Positions 1 through 7,668 of a DNA stretch of 17,924 nucleotides are shown one piece after another. Positions within the stretch are counted from its first letter, which is position 1. Each line of letters opens with the position of its first letter. The DNA comes from Candidatus Bathyarchaeota archaeon (GTDB taxonomy: Archaea; Thermoproteota; Bathyarchaeia; TCS64). The stretch lies in assembly GCA_020697635.1 (NCBI GenBank), contig JAEHCT010000005.1, positions 1-17,924 of the forward strand, given 5' to 3'. The notes beneath the pieces are model-generated. The model ran no database searches. It was not told the origin of the DNA and saw only the letters and a list, made by a program, of their open reading frames with translations. The position numbers were made by a program, and so were the translations under genes.

Positions 1-1455
1 GCCCCTGTCCATGACTCGCATCCTCTGGGCGGGTAGACCGGTGCATTTCCTCACAGCCTCCTCTAGGCTGAGGGCGCTGTCCTCTCTGACCCATTTCTCG
101 AAGAAGTAGGGGTACTGGCCGTAGGCCCTGGTTGTGAGCTCCCCGACGGGCTCCTCGGCGAGGGGGCCCCCCGGCGAGTCGTTCCCCGAGTCGATGGCGA
201 CGGAGCAGTTGGGGTGCAGCAGCGAGAAGTCTGTGTCCCACCTGCTCGTGATCCCCACGGCCCCCCACGCCCTTTCGAAGCCCTCGCCCTCCTTCACCAG
301 GATGTCTATGAGGGCGTCGAACGGGTCCTTCCCCATCTGTTGCCCTATCTGCTTCAGATTCATGCCGTTGTACTCTGGGCTCTTCTCGCAGTGGGCCACG
401 AGGAAACGGTCCCAGGTGTCTAGGAGCCCTCGTCTACCGGCCAGGATGGGGCCGTACTGGCGGTTGGGGAGGTCCCTTCTCAGGTACTCTATGACCTCAG
501 GGTCCTTCAGCATCTCGTAGGTGAACTCGCCGCCCTTCTTGATGTACTTGGAGCCTATGATTATTGGCTCGATGAGCCCGCATCCGCACCAGCCTACCCC
601 GTCCTCGTCCATGGTCCACGGCACCTGGTTAAATGATACGTCTAATCCACTCTCTCTGGCTTGGTCGAAGAGGTCCACTATGTGCTTGGTTTTGCCGTCC
701 GATGGATATCTGGCGCCCCAGTGGACGCCCTCCACGGATACCCCCGATCTCTCCCCTATCTCCTCCGCCTCCTTGGCCGCCTCCACCACCTTGACGTCCC
801 TGCTCCTGATGTGGGTCGCGTAGATGCCGCCGTACTCGGCTACGACGCGGCAGAGCTCGACGAGGGCGTCAGTGTCTATCAGCGTCTGGGGGTCGTACTC
901 TAGGCCCGAGGAGAGGCCGTACGATCCCTCATCCATCGCCTGCTTGAGCATGCCCTTCATCTGTTCAAGCTCATCGTTGGTGGGCGGCCTGTCATACGCG
1001 TCCATCCCAACGGCGGAGACCAGTAGGTTGCCTAGCCCAGTGAATGTCGCCGAGTTGATGGCTACGCCCCTAGACTCCATCATCGAGAGGTACTCGGCTG
1101 TGGACAGCCAGTCGAAGCTGACCTCCCTCCTCTCCTCGAAGAACTTCCTTGCCGCCTCGTTTAACGGCGCTGCGGAGTTGCCGCAGTTGCCGTTGAAGAC
1201 GGTGGTGACGCCCTGGCGGATGAAGCTGTCCGCCTCGGGGTTCACAAGCAGCGAGAAGTCGCTGTGGGAGTGAACGTCTATGATCCCGGGTGACACGACG
1301 AGCCCATCGGCGTCTATCACCATGTCATAGTCTTTGGGGTCCAGTCTCCCGACCTGCGTGATCTTCCCTGTGCTTACGGCAACGTCTCCCCTGAACCAGG
1401 GGCTGCCGGTGCCGTCCACCACTCTACCGTTTTTAATCAACACTTCTTTAGCCAA
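1..1455 (-). CDS. N-acyl-D-amino-acid deacylase (D-aminoacylase family), C-terminus cut by window edge
   Basis: Zinc amidohydrolase that would hydrolyse N-acyl-D-amino acids to a free D-amino acid and a carboxylate. Translating the minus strand from 1455 to 1 gives 485 open codons. The N-terminus has the family's NGRVVDGTGSPWFRGDVAV stretch, then SPGIIDVHSHSD (metal HxH), QGVTTVFNGNCGNS (the Cys of GNCG bridges the metals in characterised D-aminoacylases), DEGSYGLSSGL, YATHIRSRD, and near the edge LSLEEAVRKCTGLPAQRMRV. Family members are usually about 480-540 aa, so perhaps 20-50 residues are missing. The TTG at 1455 is chosen because AGGAGA lies at 1462-1467 and a stop lies in frame at 1480-1482 with no ATG between. 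The gene is divergent from the LivH permease. A hydantoinase or dihydroorotase is less likely given the GNCG and HIRSRD signatures. D-amino-acid release fits the murein theme of the nearby cluster, but the exact substrate is inference. Confidence 0.88.
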   Translation of the reverse strand, partial: MAKEVLIKNGRVVDGTGSPWFRGDVAVSTGKITQVGRLDPKDYDMVIDADGLVVSPGIIDVHSHSDFSLLVNPEADSFIRQGVTTVFNGNCGNSAAPLNEAARKFFEERREVSFDWLSTAEYLSMMESRGVAINSATFTGLGNLLVSAVGMDAYDRPPTNDELEQMKGMLKQAMDEGSYGLSSGLEYDPQTLIDTDALVELCRVVAEYGGIYATHIRSRDVKVVEAAKEAEEIGERSGVSVEGVHWGARYPSDGKTKHIVDLFDQARESGLDVSFNQVPWTMDEDGVGWCGCGLIEPIIIGSKYIKKGGEFTYEMLKDPEVIEYLRRDLPNRQYGPILAGRRGLLDTWDRFLVAHCEKSPEYNGMNLKQIGQQMGKDPFDALIDILVKEGEGFERAWGAVGITSRWDTDFSLLHPNCSVAIDSGNDSPGGPLAEEPVGELTTRAYGQYPYFFEKWVREDSALSLEEAVRKCTGLPAQRMRVMDRG

Positions 1456-1486
1456 TTCTGCTCTCCTGCGAGAGAATATCTACATG

Positions 1487-1497
1487 ACTATATAATA
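1487..1497 (-). promoter_or_regulatory. TATA-like box of the D-aminoacylase gene
   Basis: On the minus strand this reads TATTATATAGT. Its centre is about 38 nt upstream of the TTG start, placing transcription start near 1467, immediately before the AGGAGA ribosome-binding site. It sits in a 102-nt divergent region shared with the LivH permease. Confidence 0.55.
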
Positions 1498-1528
1498 GGA
1501 GGCGGGCAGCGGGGCTCCCGGGTTCATC

Positions 1529-1535
1529 TTTTATA
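1529..1535 (+). promoter_or_regulatory. TATA-like box of the LivH permease gene
   Basis: TTTTATA, centred 26 nt upstream of the ATG at 1558, the expected archaeal spacing for a leaderless transcript. A GAGGT at 1545-1549 could act as a ribosome-binding site if transcription starts further upstream. Confidence 0.55.
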
Positions 1536-1557
1536 CTGCCGTTCGAGGTTTGGTTTG

Positions 1558-2529
1558 ATGAGTTTAGCTCTCGTTTCTAACCTCGTTATTAACGTCAGCT
1601 TACTCGTCATTCTCTGCATCGGCTTCACGTTCACGTATATGATGGAGAAGTTCCCGAACTTCGCCCACACCAGCTACGCGAGCATAGGCACCGTCGTGGC
1701 GTTCTATCTGGTAAGGTTCCATGGGTTCAGCCCCTACCAGACGTGGCCCGTCGTGGTGCTCGTGTGCGGCTTGCTGGGCGTACTGCTATACGTCTGCATC
1801 GTCCGTCCCATAAAGGCGCAGGGGATGAGGGAGATCACGTTGACGTTCACGTTCTACATAATGTCCCATATGATCGCCATGGTTCTTGCGATTTTCAGCT
1901 ACTGGCTCCTCGTGAGCATGGGCGTCCAGTCGTACGGGTTCCTTCTCCGGAACTACGACTTCAGGGTCAACGGCCTTCCAGGCATCGGCTTCGTGGCCCC
2001 CGTCACCGTTCTGCTTCTCGTCGGTGCGCTCAACGTCTTCCTCTACGTCTCGAAGTTCGGCATCGCGATGAGGGCCACCGCCGAGGACGAGTTCCTCGCC
2101 TCGAGCCTAGGAGTGAACATCCACCGCGTCCACGTCGCCTCCTGGTTCATCTCGGGGGCCTTGGCGGGTCTGGCCGGCGCCATAATCCCACTCTGGATTG
2201 GGACCAGCATAGACTACAGCGACATCCTCTTGGTGAACGTCATGGCAGGCAGCGTCCTAGGCGGCCTCAACAGCATCACTGGCGCCATCGTCGGCGGGTT
2301 CCTGGTGGCCTCGGCCAAGAAGAGCCTCACCTATGTATTGATGAAGTCCTTAGGGACTTGGGTGGGCGGCTACGAGGAACTCATCCCCATAGTCTTACTG
2401 TTCACCATCCTCGCGATAGAGCCCAACGGGATAACGGCCATCAGGTGGAAGGAAGTCTCCGTACACGGAGTCAAGGACTCGCTGCGCAGGCTTAGAGAGA
2501 CCCTCCGCAACCTTCTGATCTCTGAATGA
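1558..2529 (+). CDS. livH: LivH-type branched-chain amino acid ABC transporter permease
   Basis: Integral membrane subunit of a branched-chain or hydrophobic amino acid (HAAT) ABC importer, about 323 aa, the usual LivH length. The protein is mostly hydrophobic, with about eight predicted membrane spans. Around residues 168-210 it has the family's cytoplasmic loop (FGIAMRATAEDEFLASSLGV, then a SGALAGLAGAI helix), the site that contacts the ATPase. ATG 1558 is preferred over the adjoining TTG 1555 because GAGGT at 1545-1549 is well spaced from it and the TATA-like box is 26 nt upstream. No LivM, LivG, LivF or binding-protein gene lies beside it, so its partners must be encoded elsewhere. The substrate cannot be read from the sequence; amino acids or small amides are typical for the family. 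Confidence 0.85.
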   Translation: MSLALVSNLVINVSLLVILCIGFTFTYMMEKFPNFAHTSYASIGTVVAFYLVRFHGFSPYQTWPVVVLVCGLLGVLLYVCIVRPIKAQGMREITLTFTFYIMSHMIAMVLAIFSYWLLVSMGVQSYGFLLRNYDFRVNGLPGIGFVAPVTVLLLVGALNVFLYVSKFGIAMRATAEDEFLASSLGVNIHRVHVASWFISGALAGLAGAIIPLWIGTSIDYSDILLVNVMAGSVLGGLNSITGAIVGGFLVASAKKSLTYVLMKSLGTWVGGYEELIPIVLLFTILAIEPNGITAIRWKEVSVHGVKDSLRRLRETLRNLLISE

Positions 2530-2568
2530 GGGCCGTCACCCTGACCCAGGAGCTCGTTATCACTTCGC

Positions 2569-2574
2569 TTAAAT
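2569..2574 (+). promoter_or_regulatory. TATA-like box of the XPD-like helicase gene
   Basis: TTAAAT (context CGCTTAAATC), centred about 28 nt before the ATG at 2600. No Shine-Dalgarno sequence precedes that ATG, so a leaderless mRNA is expected. Confidence 0.6.
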
Positions 2575-2599
2575 CAGGACCCCGCGTATTGGTACTGCT

Positions 2600-4558
2600 A
2601 TGCCCTCCATCAAATGCCCCGGCTGCGGCAGAGAGTACACTGTGGAGGAGTACGAGGATGACAGGTTCTGCAGGGCCTGCGGCAGGCTCCTCACGGTAGG
2701 GCGCGGGTCGGGCGGAGGGGGCGACGGGTGGAGCCGGCTCTTCCCCTACGAGCCTTACCCCCCACAGGTTGACTTCATCAGGGACATCGAGGAGACAGCT
2801 GGGCGGGGCGGCGTCCTCGTGGCCGAGGCGTGCAACGGGTTCGGTAAGACCATAAGCGTCCTCAGCTGCCTGCTCCCGATGGGTAAGAGGATACTCTACG
2901 GCACTAGGACCCACGAGCAGGTGCGCCAGGTGCTGCTCGAGCTGGAGAAGATCAACGAGAAGTCAGGGGAGAGCTACACGGCCGTGAACCTGGCCAGCAG
3001 GGGTCATCTATGTGTGAACCCGGAGTGCAGGGACCTGCCGAGGAACGAGGCCCAGGAGCTCTGCAACGTACTACGGAAGAACGAGGACTGCCCCTACGTC
3101 AGCGACCTGGACAAGCCCCCCAGGGGCCTCCCAAGCATACTGTCGAGGGACATACTGGTGAAGGAGGGGCGGCGTAGACAGATATGCCCCTACTACCTCG
3201 CCAGGTGCATGATGAAGGAGTCACGGGTGGTGGTGGCGCCTTACCCCTATATATTCAACCCCATGATCAGGCTCACCACCGGGCTCGACTTGGAGGGCTG
3301 GGTGCTGGTCCTCGACGAGGGCCACAACGTGGACCGGGTGGGCCAGGAGATTCTCAGCGACACCATCACGGAGCGGGGGTTAAGCGCCGCCGCGGAGGAG
3401 ATGAGGCTCATCGGGGAGTCGCCGCGGTTCATAGAGCGCCTCGGCGAGCACCTCCTCAAGAGCGACCAGGGTAAGCCTCGCCTCGTGTCAGCGGAGACGC
3501 TTCAACGGGACCTGGAGCTGGCCCTCGGGATGGACGTAGACGCATTCATCGACGGCCACGCCGTCTTCGTCGACGCTGTCAGGGCGAAGAAGATGCAGGG
3601 CGGGAACCCGCCTGTCTCCTACCTCAACGGGCTTCTCGGGTTCTTCGAGCTCCTCCAGACGAGCGTAAAGGACAAGTACGTAGGCCTCTACACCCGGAGC
3701 TATTACGGGGCGCCGGTGATGGAGTACCGGTGCCTAGACCCGAGCCTAGCCGTTGTGCCCGTGGTGGAGGAGGCCAGCGGAGCCATAGTCATGAGCGGCA
3801 CCCTCAGCCCCTTGGACACGTTCAGCGAGATAATCGGCCTAGGAGACGCCGCCCAGAGGTCTTACCCCAGCATACAGAAGAGCAAACGGATAAGGATGGT
3901 CGTAGAGACCGGAGTGACCTCCGCCTACCGTGAACGCACGGACGAGATGATCACCCGCATGGGCGAGGCCGTGTCTAGGGCCGTGGAGGCCGTGGATCAA
4001 GGCGTCCTCATCTTCTTCACCCAGCGCGGCTTCATGAACACCTGCCTGGACACCTGGGCGTCCAAGGGGTACGTGAAGAGGCGTGAAGGTAGGCTCTACC
4101 TAGGCGGCAAGCAGCTCTACAGGGAAGGCACGGATGCCAAGCGTAACCGGGACGTTGTGACGAGGTACAAGAGGATGGCGGTGGGCGTCGGCGGCGCCGT
4201 CCTCAGCTGCGTGTTCAGGGGCAGGAACAGCGAGGGAAGCAACTTCCCAGGCGACCAGGCCCGGGGCATCGTGCTGGTGGGCGTCCCCTACGCCAACTAC
4301 GGCGACCCCCTCATCAAGGCCCAGATCGGGTACTACAACGGGCTGAGGAGGGGCCTCGGGAACAGGTGGTACACCATGGACGCGTACAGGGCCGCGAACC
4401 AGAGCCTCGGCCGCGGCATCAGAGGCCGCGACGACTGGTGCCACTACTGGCTGCTGGACAGGCGGTACGAGGAGAACCTCCACCTCATATCCCTGTGGGC
4501 CCAGGGAGACGGCGCCGAGGTGCGCCTCAGCGAGAGGCTCTCACAACAGACGTTTTAA
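2600..4558 (+). CDS. XPD/Rad3-like Fe-S superfamily 2 DNA helicase with N-terminal zinc ribbon
   Basis: ATP-dependent DNA helicase of the XPD/DinG group, 652 aa, probably in repair or unwinding. Residues 6-27 form a four-Cys zinc ribbon (C6, C9, C24, C27) that typical archaeal XPD lacks. Then follow Walker A EACNGFGKT (76-84), motif Ia TRTHEQ (about 102-107), and an Fe-S domain with C138 (LCVNPE), C155, C164 (DCPY) and C196 (ICPYYLAR), matching XPD cysteine spacing. Motif II is DEGH (239-242) where XPD has DEAH. C-terminal motifs are SGTLSPLDTF, FRGRNSEGSNFPG and QSLGRGIRGRDDW. ATG 2600 has a TATA-like box 28 nt upstream. The next gene's TATA-like box overlaps its stop codon. It could be the organism's XPD or a DinG-like paralogue; family membership is certain, the precise role is not. 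Confidence 0.92.
   Translation: MPSIKCPGCGREYTVEEYEDDRFCRACGRLLTVGRGSGGGGDGWSRLFPYEPYPPQVDFIRDIEETAGRGGVLVAEACNGFGKTISVLSCLLPMGKRILYGTRTHEQVRQVLLELEKINEKSGESYTAVNLASRGHLCVNPECRDLPRNEAQELCNVLRKNEDCPYVSDLDKPPRGLPSILSRDILVKEGRRRQICPYYLARCMMKESRVVVAPYPYIFNPMIRLTTGLDLEGWVLVLDEGHNVDRVGQEILSDTITERGLSAAAEEMRLIGESPRFIERLGEHLLKSDQGKPRLVSAETLQRDLELALGMDVDAFIDGHAVFVDAVRAKKMQGGNPPVSYLNGLLGFFELLQTSVKDKYVGLYTRSYYGAPVMEYRCLDPSLAVVPVVEEASGAIVMSGTLSPLDTFSEIIGLGDAAQRSYPSIQKSKRIRMVVETGVTSAYRERTDEMITRMGEAVSRAVEAVDQGVLIFFTQRGFMNTCLDTWASKGYVKRREGRLYLGGKQLYREGTDAKRNRDVVTRYKRMAVGVGGAVLSCVFRGRNSEGSNFPGDQARGIVLVGVPYANYGDPLIKAQIGYYNGLRRGLGNRWYTMDAYRAANQSLGRGIRGRDDWCHYWLLDRRYEENLHLISLWAQGDGAEVRLSERLSQQTF
4553..4558 (+). 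promoter_or_regulatory. TATA-like box of the amino-sugar gene cluster
   Basis: TTTTAA overlaps the helicase TAA stop codon. Its centre is about 36 nt before the GTG at 4592, so transcription would start near 4582 with a roughly 10-nt leader. No other good TATA-like box is seen until 10007, so this may drive all five genes to 10003. Confidence 0.45.
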
Positions 4559-4591
4559 GCCTTCGACACGCCAAAGGATCAGTGAAACTCG

Positions 4592-5572
4592 GTGCCTAAG
4601 GGACACGTTCTAGGCGTAGACGGCGGCGGCTCCGCGACGCGAACCGTGATAATCTCCACCGAGGGCGAGGCTCTCGCCACGGCCAAGGCGGGACCGTCCA
4701 ACCCCATCACCATAGGCGCGGAGAGGGCTCTCGCCAACATCCTTGAGGCGGTTGACGAGGCGTCGGCCCGGTGCGGCGTACACGAGTTTCTGGCCAGCAG
4801 GCTGGGCGTCGCAGGAACAGACCTGTCCAGGCTGAGACAGGAGCTCCTCGACGGTATGCGCCCCTCCTTCGGGGACACCGCGATATTCTCGGACGCCGCT
4901 TCGGCTCTCGCGGGCGGCACAGGGTGTAGACCCGGCGTAGTCGTCATCGCCGGCACCGGCTCCATAGCGTACGGAGAGAACCGGCTGGGGGAGACGGCGC
5001 GCGCCGGCGGCTGGGGCTGGCGGCTGGGGGACGAGGGCAGCGGCTACACCATAGGCCTGAAGGCCATCATGGCCGCGCTCAGGGCTCACGACGGAAGAGG
5101 CCCCGAGACCGTGCTTAAACAGAAGATAGTCAGCCACCTCAGGCTCGGGCGCATTGAGGACATCATAGACTGGGTCTATGAGCCTGGCCGGGAGCCCAGG
5201 GACGTCGCGTACCTCGTCCCCCTCGTAAGGGAGGCCGAGGCCGAGGGCGACGAAGCCGCAGCGCTGGTGATGGCGGAGGCCGGCGCGGAGCTCGGGTTCG
5301 TGGCAAACGCCGTGATAAGGCGGCTGGGCATGTCAGGCGAGTTCCCCGTGTCCCTAAACGGCGGCGTCTTCAAGCAGTCGAGCGTATACACAATCGCATT
5401 CGAAGAGGTGGTGAGGCGCGAGGCCCCTGGATGCGCGCTCATCAAGCCGCGGATGCCGCCGCTGCTAGGCTCCGGCCTCCTCGCCCTGAGGTCCCTCGGG
5501 GTGACCGTAGACGAGGCTCTGCTCCAGAGGGTGGAGGAGAGCTACAGAGGGCTCGGTGAGGCCGATGAGTAG
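4592..5572 (+). CDS. BadF/BadG-family N-acetylglucosamine / N-acetylmuramic acid kinase
   Basis: Sugar kinase of the ASKHA fold, 326 aa, predicted to 6-phosphorylate GlcNAc and/or MurNAc in the cytoplasm. Seen: phosphate-1 loop GVDGGGSATRT (8-18), likely catalytic Asp at 101 in SDAASALAGG, phosphate-2 loop IAGTGSIAYG (119-128), the GWRLGDEGSGYTIG segment (142-155) typical of the NAGK-like group, and LNGGVFKQS as the adenosine motif. GTG 4592 is the first start after the helicase; GTGA at 4582-4585 may serve as its ribosome-binding site. The next gene overlaps its 3' end by up to 17 nt. Bacterial MurK (Clostridium) is a BadF/BadG-type enzyme that phosphorylates both MurNAc and GlcNAc, and linkage to MurQ and NamZ suggests the same here; a pure GlcNAc or glucosamine kinase cannot be excluded. 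Confidence 0.85.
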   Translation: MPKGHVLGVDGGGSATRTVIISTEGEALATAKAGPSNPITIGAERALANILEAVDEASARCGVHEFLASRLGVAGTDLSRLRQELLDGMRPSFGDTAIFSDAASALAGGTGCRPGVVVIAGTGSIAYGENRLGETARAGGWGWRLGDEGSGYTIGLKAIMAALRAHDGRGPETVLKQKIVSHLRLGRIEDIIDWVYEPGREPRDVAYLVPLVREAEAEGDEAAALVMAEAGAELGFVANAVIRRLGMSGEFPVSLNGGVFKQSSVYTIAFEEVVRREAPGCALIKPRMPPLLGSGLLALRSLGVTVDEALLQRVEESYRGLGEADE

Positions 5573-6461
5573 GGTATCTGAGAGGGTGAACCCCCGTTCA
5601 CGGGGCATCGACGCCAAGACGATAGCTGAGGTGGTTGAGATAATCAACTGCGAGGACTCCCGCGTAGCAGGCGCGGTGGCCTCGCGGCTAGCCGAGGTGG
5701 AGAGAGCCGTCGAGTTAATAGTCTCGACGCTGAGGGGAGGTGGCCGCGTCTTCCTTGTCGGCGCCGGCACCAGCGGCCGCCTCTGCGTCCTCGAGGCCGC
5801 GGAGATTCCGCCGACCTACGGGCTGCCCTCGGAGAAAATCCAGGCCGTCATCGCTGGAGGCCGTGAGGCGGTGTTCAGGTCGGTGGAGGCAGCCGAGGAC
5901 AAAGCGGGAAATGCAGAAGAGGATTTGGCTCGCCTGGGCCTAGGGGAGGCCGACCTTGTGGTCGGTGTAGCGGCGTCCGGCTCCACACCTTACGTGCTAG
6001 GGGCCATGAAGTACGCAAGGAGCCTGGGGACCCACACCGTCGGCGTGGCTAACAACGATGGTACGCCCCTGTCGGAGCTGGTGGACGTGGCCATCGAGGT
6101 CGTTGTGGGCCCCGAGGTGGTGGCCGGCTCGACGAGGATGAAGTCTGGCACGGCTCAGAAGATGGTGCTGAACATGATGACCACCGCCTCCATGGTGAAG
6201 CTGGGGCTGGTGCACGACGGCTACATGGTGGGGGTCCAGGCCAGCAACAGAAAACTCGTTGACCGCAGCATAGAGATGTTAACAGAGATAACGGGCGTGG
6301 ACAGGACAGAAGCCGAGAACCTCCTCATAGCCGCCGAAGGCGACGTCCGAGTGGCGACACTCATAACGTTGACCGATATGACGCCAGAAGAGGCCAGGGC
6401 GTCTCTCGACGGATGGGCTTCGCTGAGGGAGATACTGGAGAGAAGAGGCGCAAAGACATGA
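5556..6461 (+). CDS. murQ: N-acetylmuramic acid 6-phosphate etherase (MurQ)
   Basis: Cleaves the D-lactyl ether of MurNAc-6-P, giving GlcNAc-6-P and D-lactate. It is a SIS-domain protein of 301 aa, close to the 298 aa of E. coli MurQ, and similar along the whole length. Seen: VGAGTSGRL (68-76) in the sugar-phosphate loop, EIPPTYG with Glu83, EAAEDKAG with Glu114 (the two glutamates proposed as catalytic in E. coli MurQ), AASGSTPYVLGAMKYA, GPEVVAGSTRMKSGTAQK and a C-terminal helical domain. GTG 5556 is preferred because GAGG at 5547-5550 is 5 nt upstream; ATG 5565 is an alternative, giving 298 aa. Either start overlaps the kinase gene, indicating coupled translation. Length and motifs separate it from GckR-type regulators and generic SIS isomerases. 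The sequence looks intact. Confidence 0.95.
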   Translation: MRPMSRVSERVNPRSRGIDAKTIAEVVEIINCEDSRVAGAVASRLAEVERAVELIVSTLRGGGRVFLVGAGTSGRLCVLEAAEIPPTYGLPSEKIQAVIAGGREAVFRSVEAAEDKAGNAEEDLARLGLGEADLVVGVAASGSTPYVLGAMKYARSLGTHTVGVANNDGTPLSELVDVAIEVVVGPEVVAGSTRMKSGTAQKMVLNMMTTASMVKLGLVHDGYMVGVQASNRKLVDRSIEMLTEITGVDRTEAENLLIAAEGDVRVATLITLTDMTPEEARASLDGWASLREILERRGAKT

Positions 6462-6501
6462 TCACCGAGCACACGCACTCAGACAGGAGTGGTCCGGCCC
6501 C

Positions 6502-7668
6502 TTGAGCGTCACGACAGGGCTTGACGCGCTGCTCAAGGACCCGGTGAAGCATTTGGGGTCACAGGCCGTGGCCCTCGTCACCAACCATACTGGAGTGACG
6601 CGTAACCTGGAGTCTGACTTGGACGCGTTCCACGCGAGCCCGGGTATCGATTTGGTGGCTGCGTTCGGCCCCGAGCACGGGGCCAGGGGTGACGTACAGG
6701 ACGCCCTGGGCGTCGAGTCCGGCGTGGACGGGTACACCGGGCTCCCCGTGTACAGCCTCTACGGCGACCGCCTCAAGCCCACGCCTGAGACGCTGGACGG
6801 AGTCGACGCCATGGTGTTCGACATCCAGGACTGCGGGGCAAGGTTCTACACCTATGTGTCCACCCTCACCTACTGTATGGAGGCCGCCGAGGAGAACGGC
6901 GTCTCCATGGTCGTCCTGGACAGGCCCAACCCGGTGAACGGGGAGACAGTCGAGGGGAACATACTGGAGCCGGGCTACGAGTCCTTCATCGGGTTGCACC
7001 CGATCCCCGTCCGCCACGGTTTAACCATGGGCGAGCTGGCGTCGTTCATCAACCGGAGCATCGGGTGTGACCTCACCGTAGTAGAGATGACGGGCTGGGA
7101 CAGGGGCACGTGGTTCGACGAGACGGGGCTCCCATGGGTACAGCCCAGCCCCAACCTGCCCACCCTTGACACCGCGACGGTGTACCCCGGGACCTGCCTC
7201 TTCGAGGGCGTCAACGCGTCCGAGGGCAGGGGCACCACCAAGCCCTTCGAGTACCTCGGGGCCCCATGGATAGACGGCAGAGAATGGGCTTCCACCCTCA
7301 ACGCCCTTGCCCTCCCCGGCGTCGGGTTCAGGACCTGCTTCTTCACCCCCACGTTCTGGCAGCACAGAGGCGAGAGCTGCGGCGGCGTCCAGGTGCACGT
7401 CACGGATCGCCACTCATTCAGGCCCGTGGAGACCGGCATCCACCTGCTGAGGACCCTAATGAATCTACACCCCAGCCGCTTCGGGTTCAACGAGCCCACC
7501 TACGAGAAGAGGCGGCACTTCGACCTCCTCGCCGGGACTGACCGCTTGAGGCTTAGCCTACTTGAAGGCGTGCCTGTGAAGGAGATCGTGGCCTCGTGGG
7601 AGACGGGGCTTGAGCGCTTCAAGGACGAGCGCAGCTCCCATCTGCTGTACAGGGAGGGCTCCAGATGA
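6502..7668 (+). CDS. namZ: NamZ-type exo-beta-N-acetylmuramidase (DUF1343)
   Basis: Predicted to release MurNAc from the non-reducing end of murein sugar fragments, as shown for the Bacillus subtilis founder of the family. The 388 aa carry the signatures in order: LVTNHTGV (25-32), FGPEHGARG (55-63), TGLPVYSLYG (79-88), FDIQDCGARFYTY (106-118), LDRPNPVNG (139-147), PIPVRHGLTMGELA (167-180), PSPNLPT (215-221) and EGVNASEGRGTTKPFE (235-250). The start is TTG 6502, with GGAG at 6486-6489 (spacing about 12 nt) and no in-frame ATG upstream. The protein begins directly at the catalytic domain (TTGLDALL), so there is no signal peptide and the enzyme should be cytoplasmic, unlike secreted bacterial members. 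It is 40 nt after murQ and overlaps nagA by ATGA. Confidence 0.92.
   Translation: MSVTTGLDALLKDPVKHLGSQAVALVTNHTGVTRNLESDLDAFHASPGIDLVAAFGPEHGARGDVQDALGVESGVDGYTGLPVYSLYGDRLKPTPETLDGVDAMVFDIQDCGARFYTYVSTLTYCMEAAEENGVSMVVLDRPNPVNGETVEGNILEPGYESFIGLHPIPVRHGLTMGELASFINRSIGCDLTVVEMTGWDRGTWFDETGLPWVQPSPNLPTLDTATVYPGTCLFEGVNASEGRGTTKPFEYLGAPWIDGREWASTLNALALPGVGFRTCFFTPTFWQHRGESCGGVQVHVTDRHSFRPVETGIHLLRTLMNLHPSRFGFNEPTYEKRRHFDLLAGTDRLRLSLLEGVPVKEIVASWETGLERFKDERSSHLLYREGSR

Noticed and set aside
134..1273. Several plus-strand open frames of 80-149 codons across 134-1273
   Set aside because: They are opposite-strand shadows of the D-aminoacylase, whose minus-strand frame is open throughout and carries the family motifs; GC-rich sequence keeps other frames open by chance.
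1500..1527. GC-rich stretch with partial inverted symmetry (GGGGCTCCCGGG) between the divergent genes
   Set aside because: The possible stem is short and imperfect, and sits just upstream of the livH TATA-like box; not enough to call an operator or terminator.
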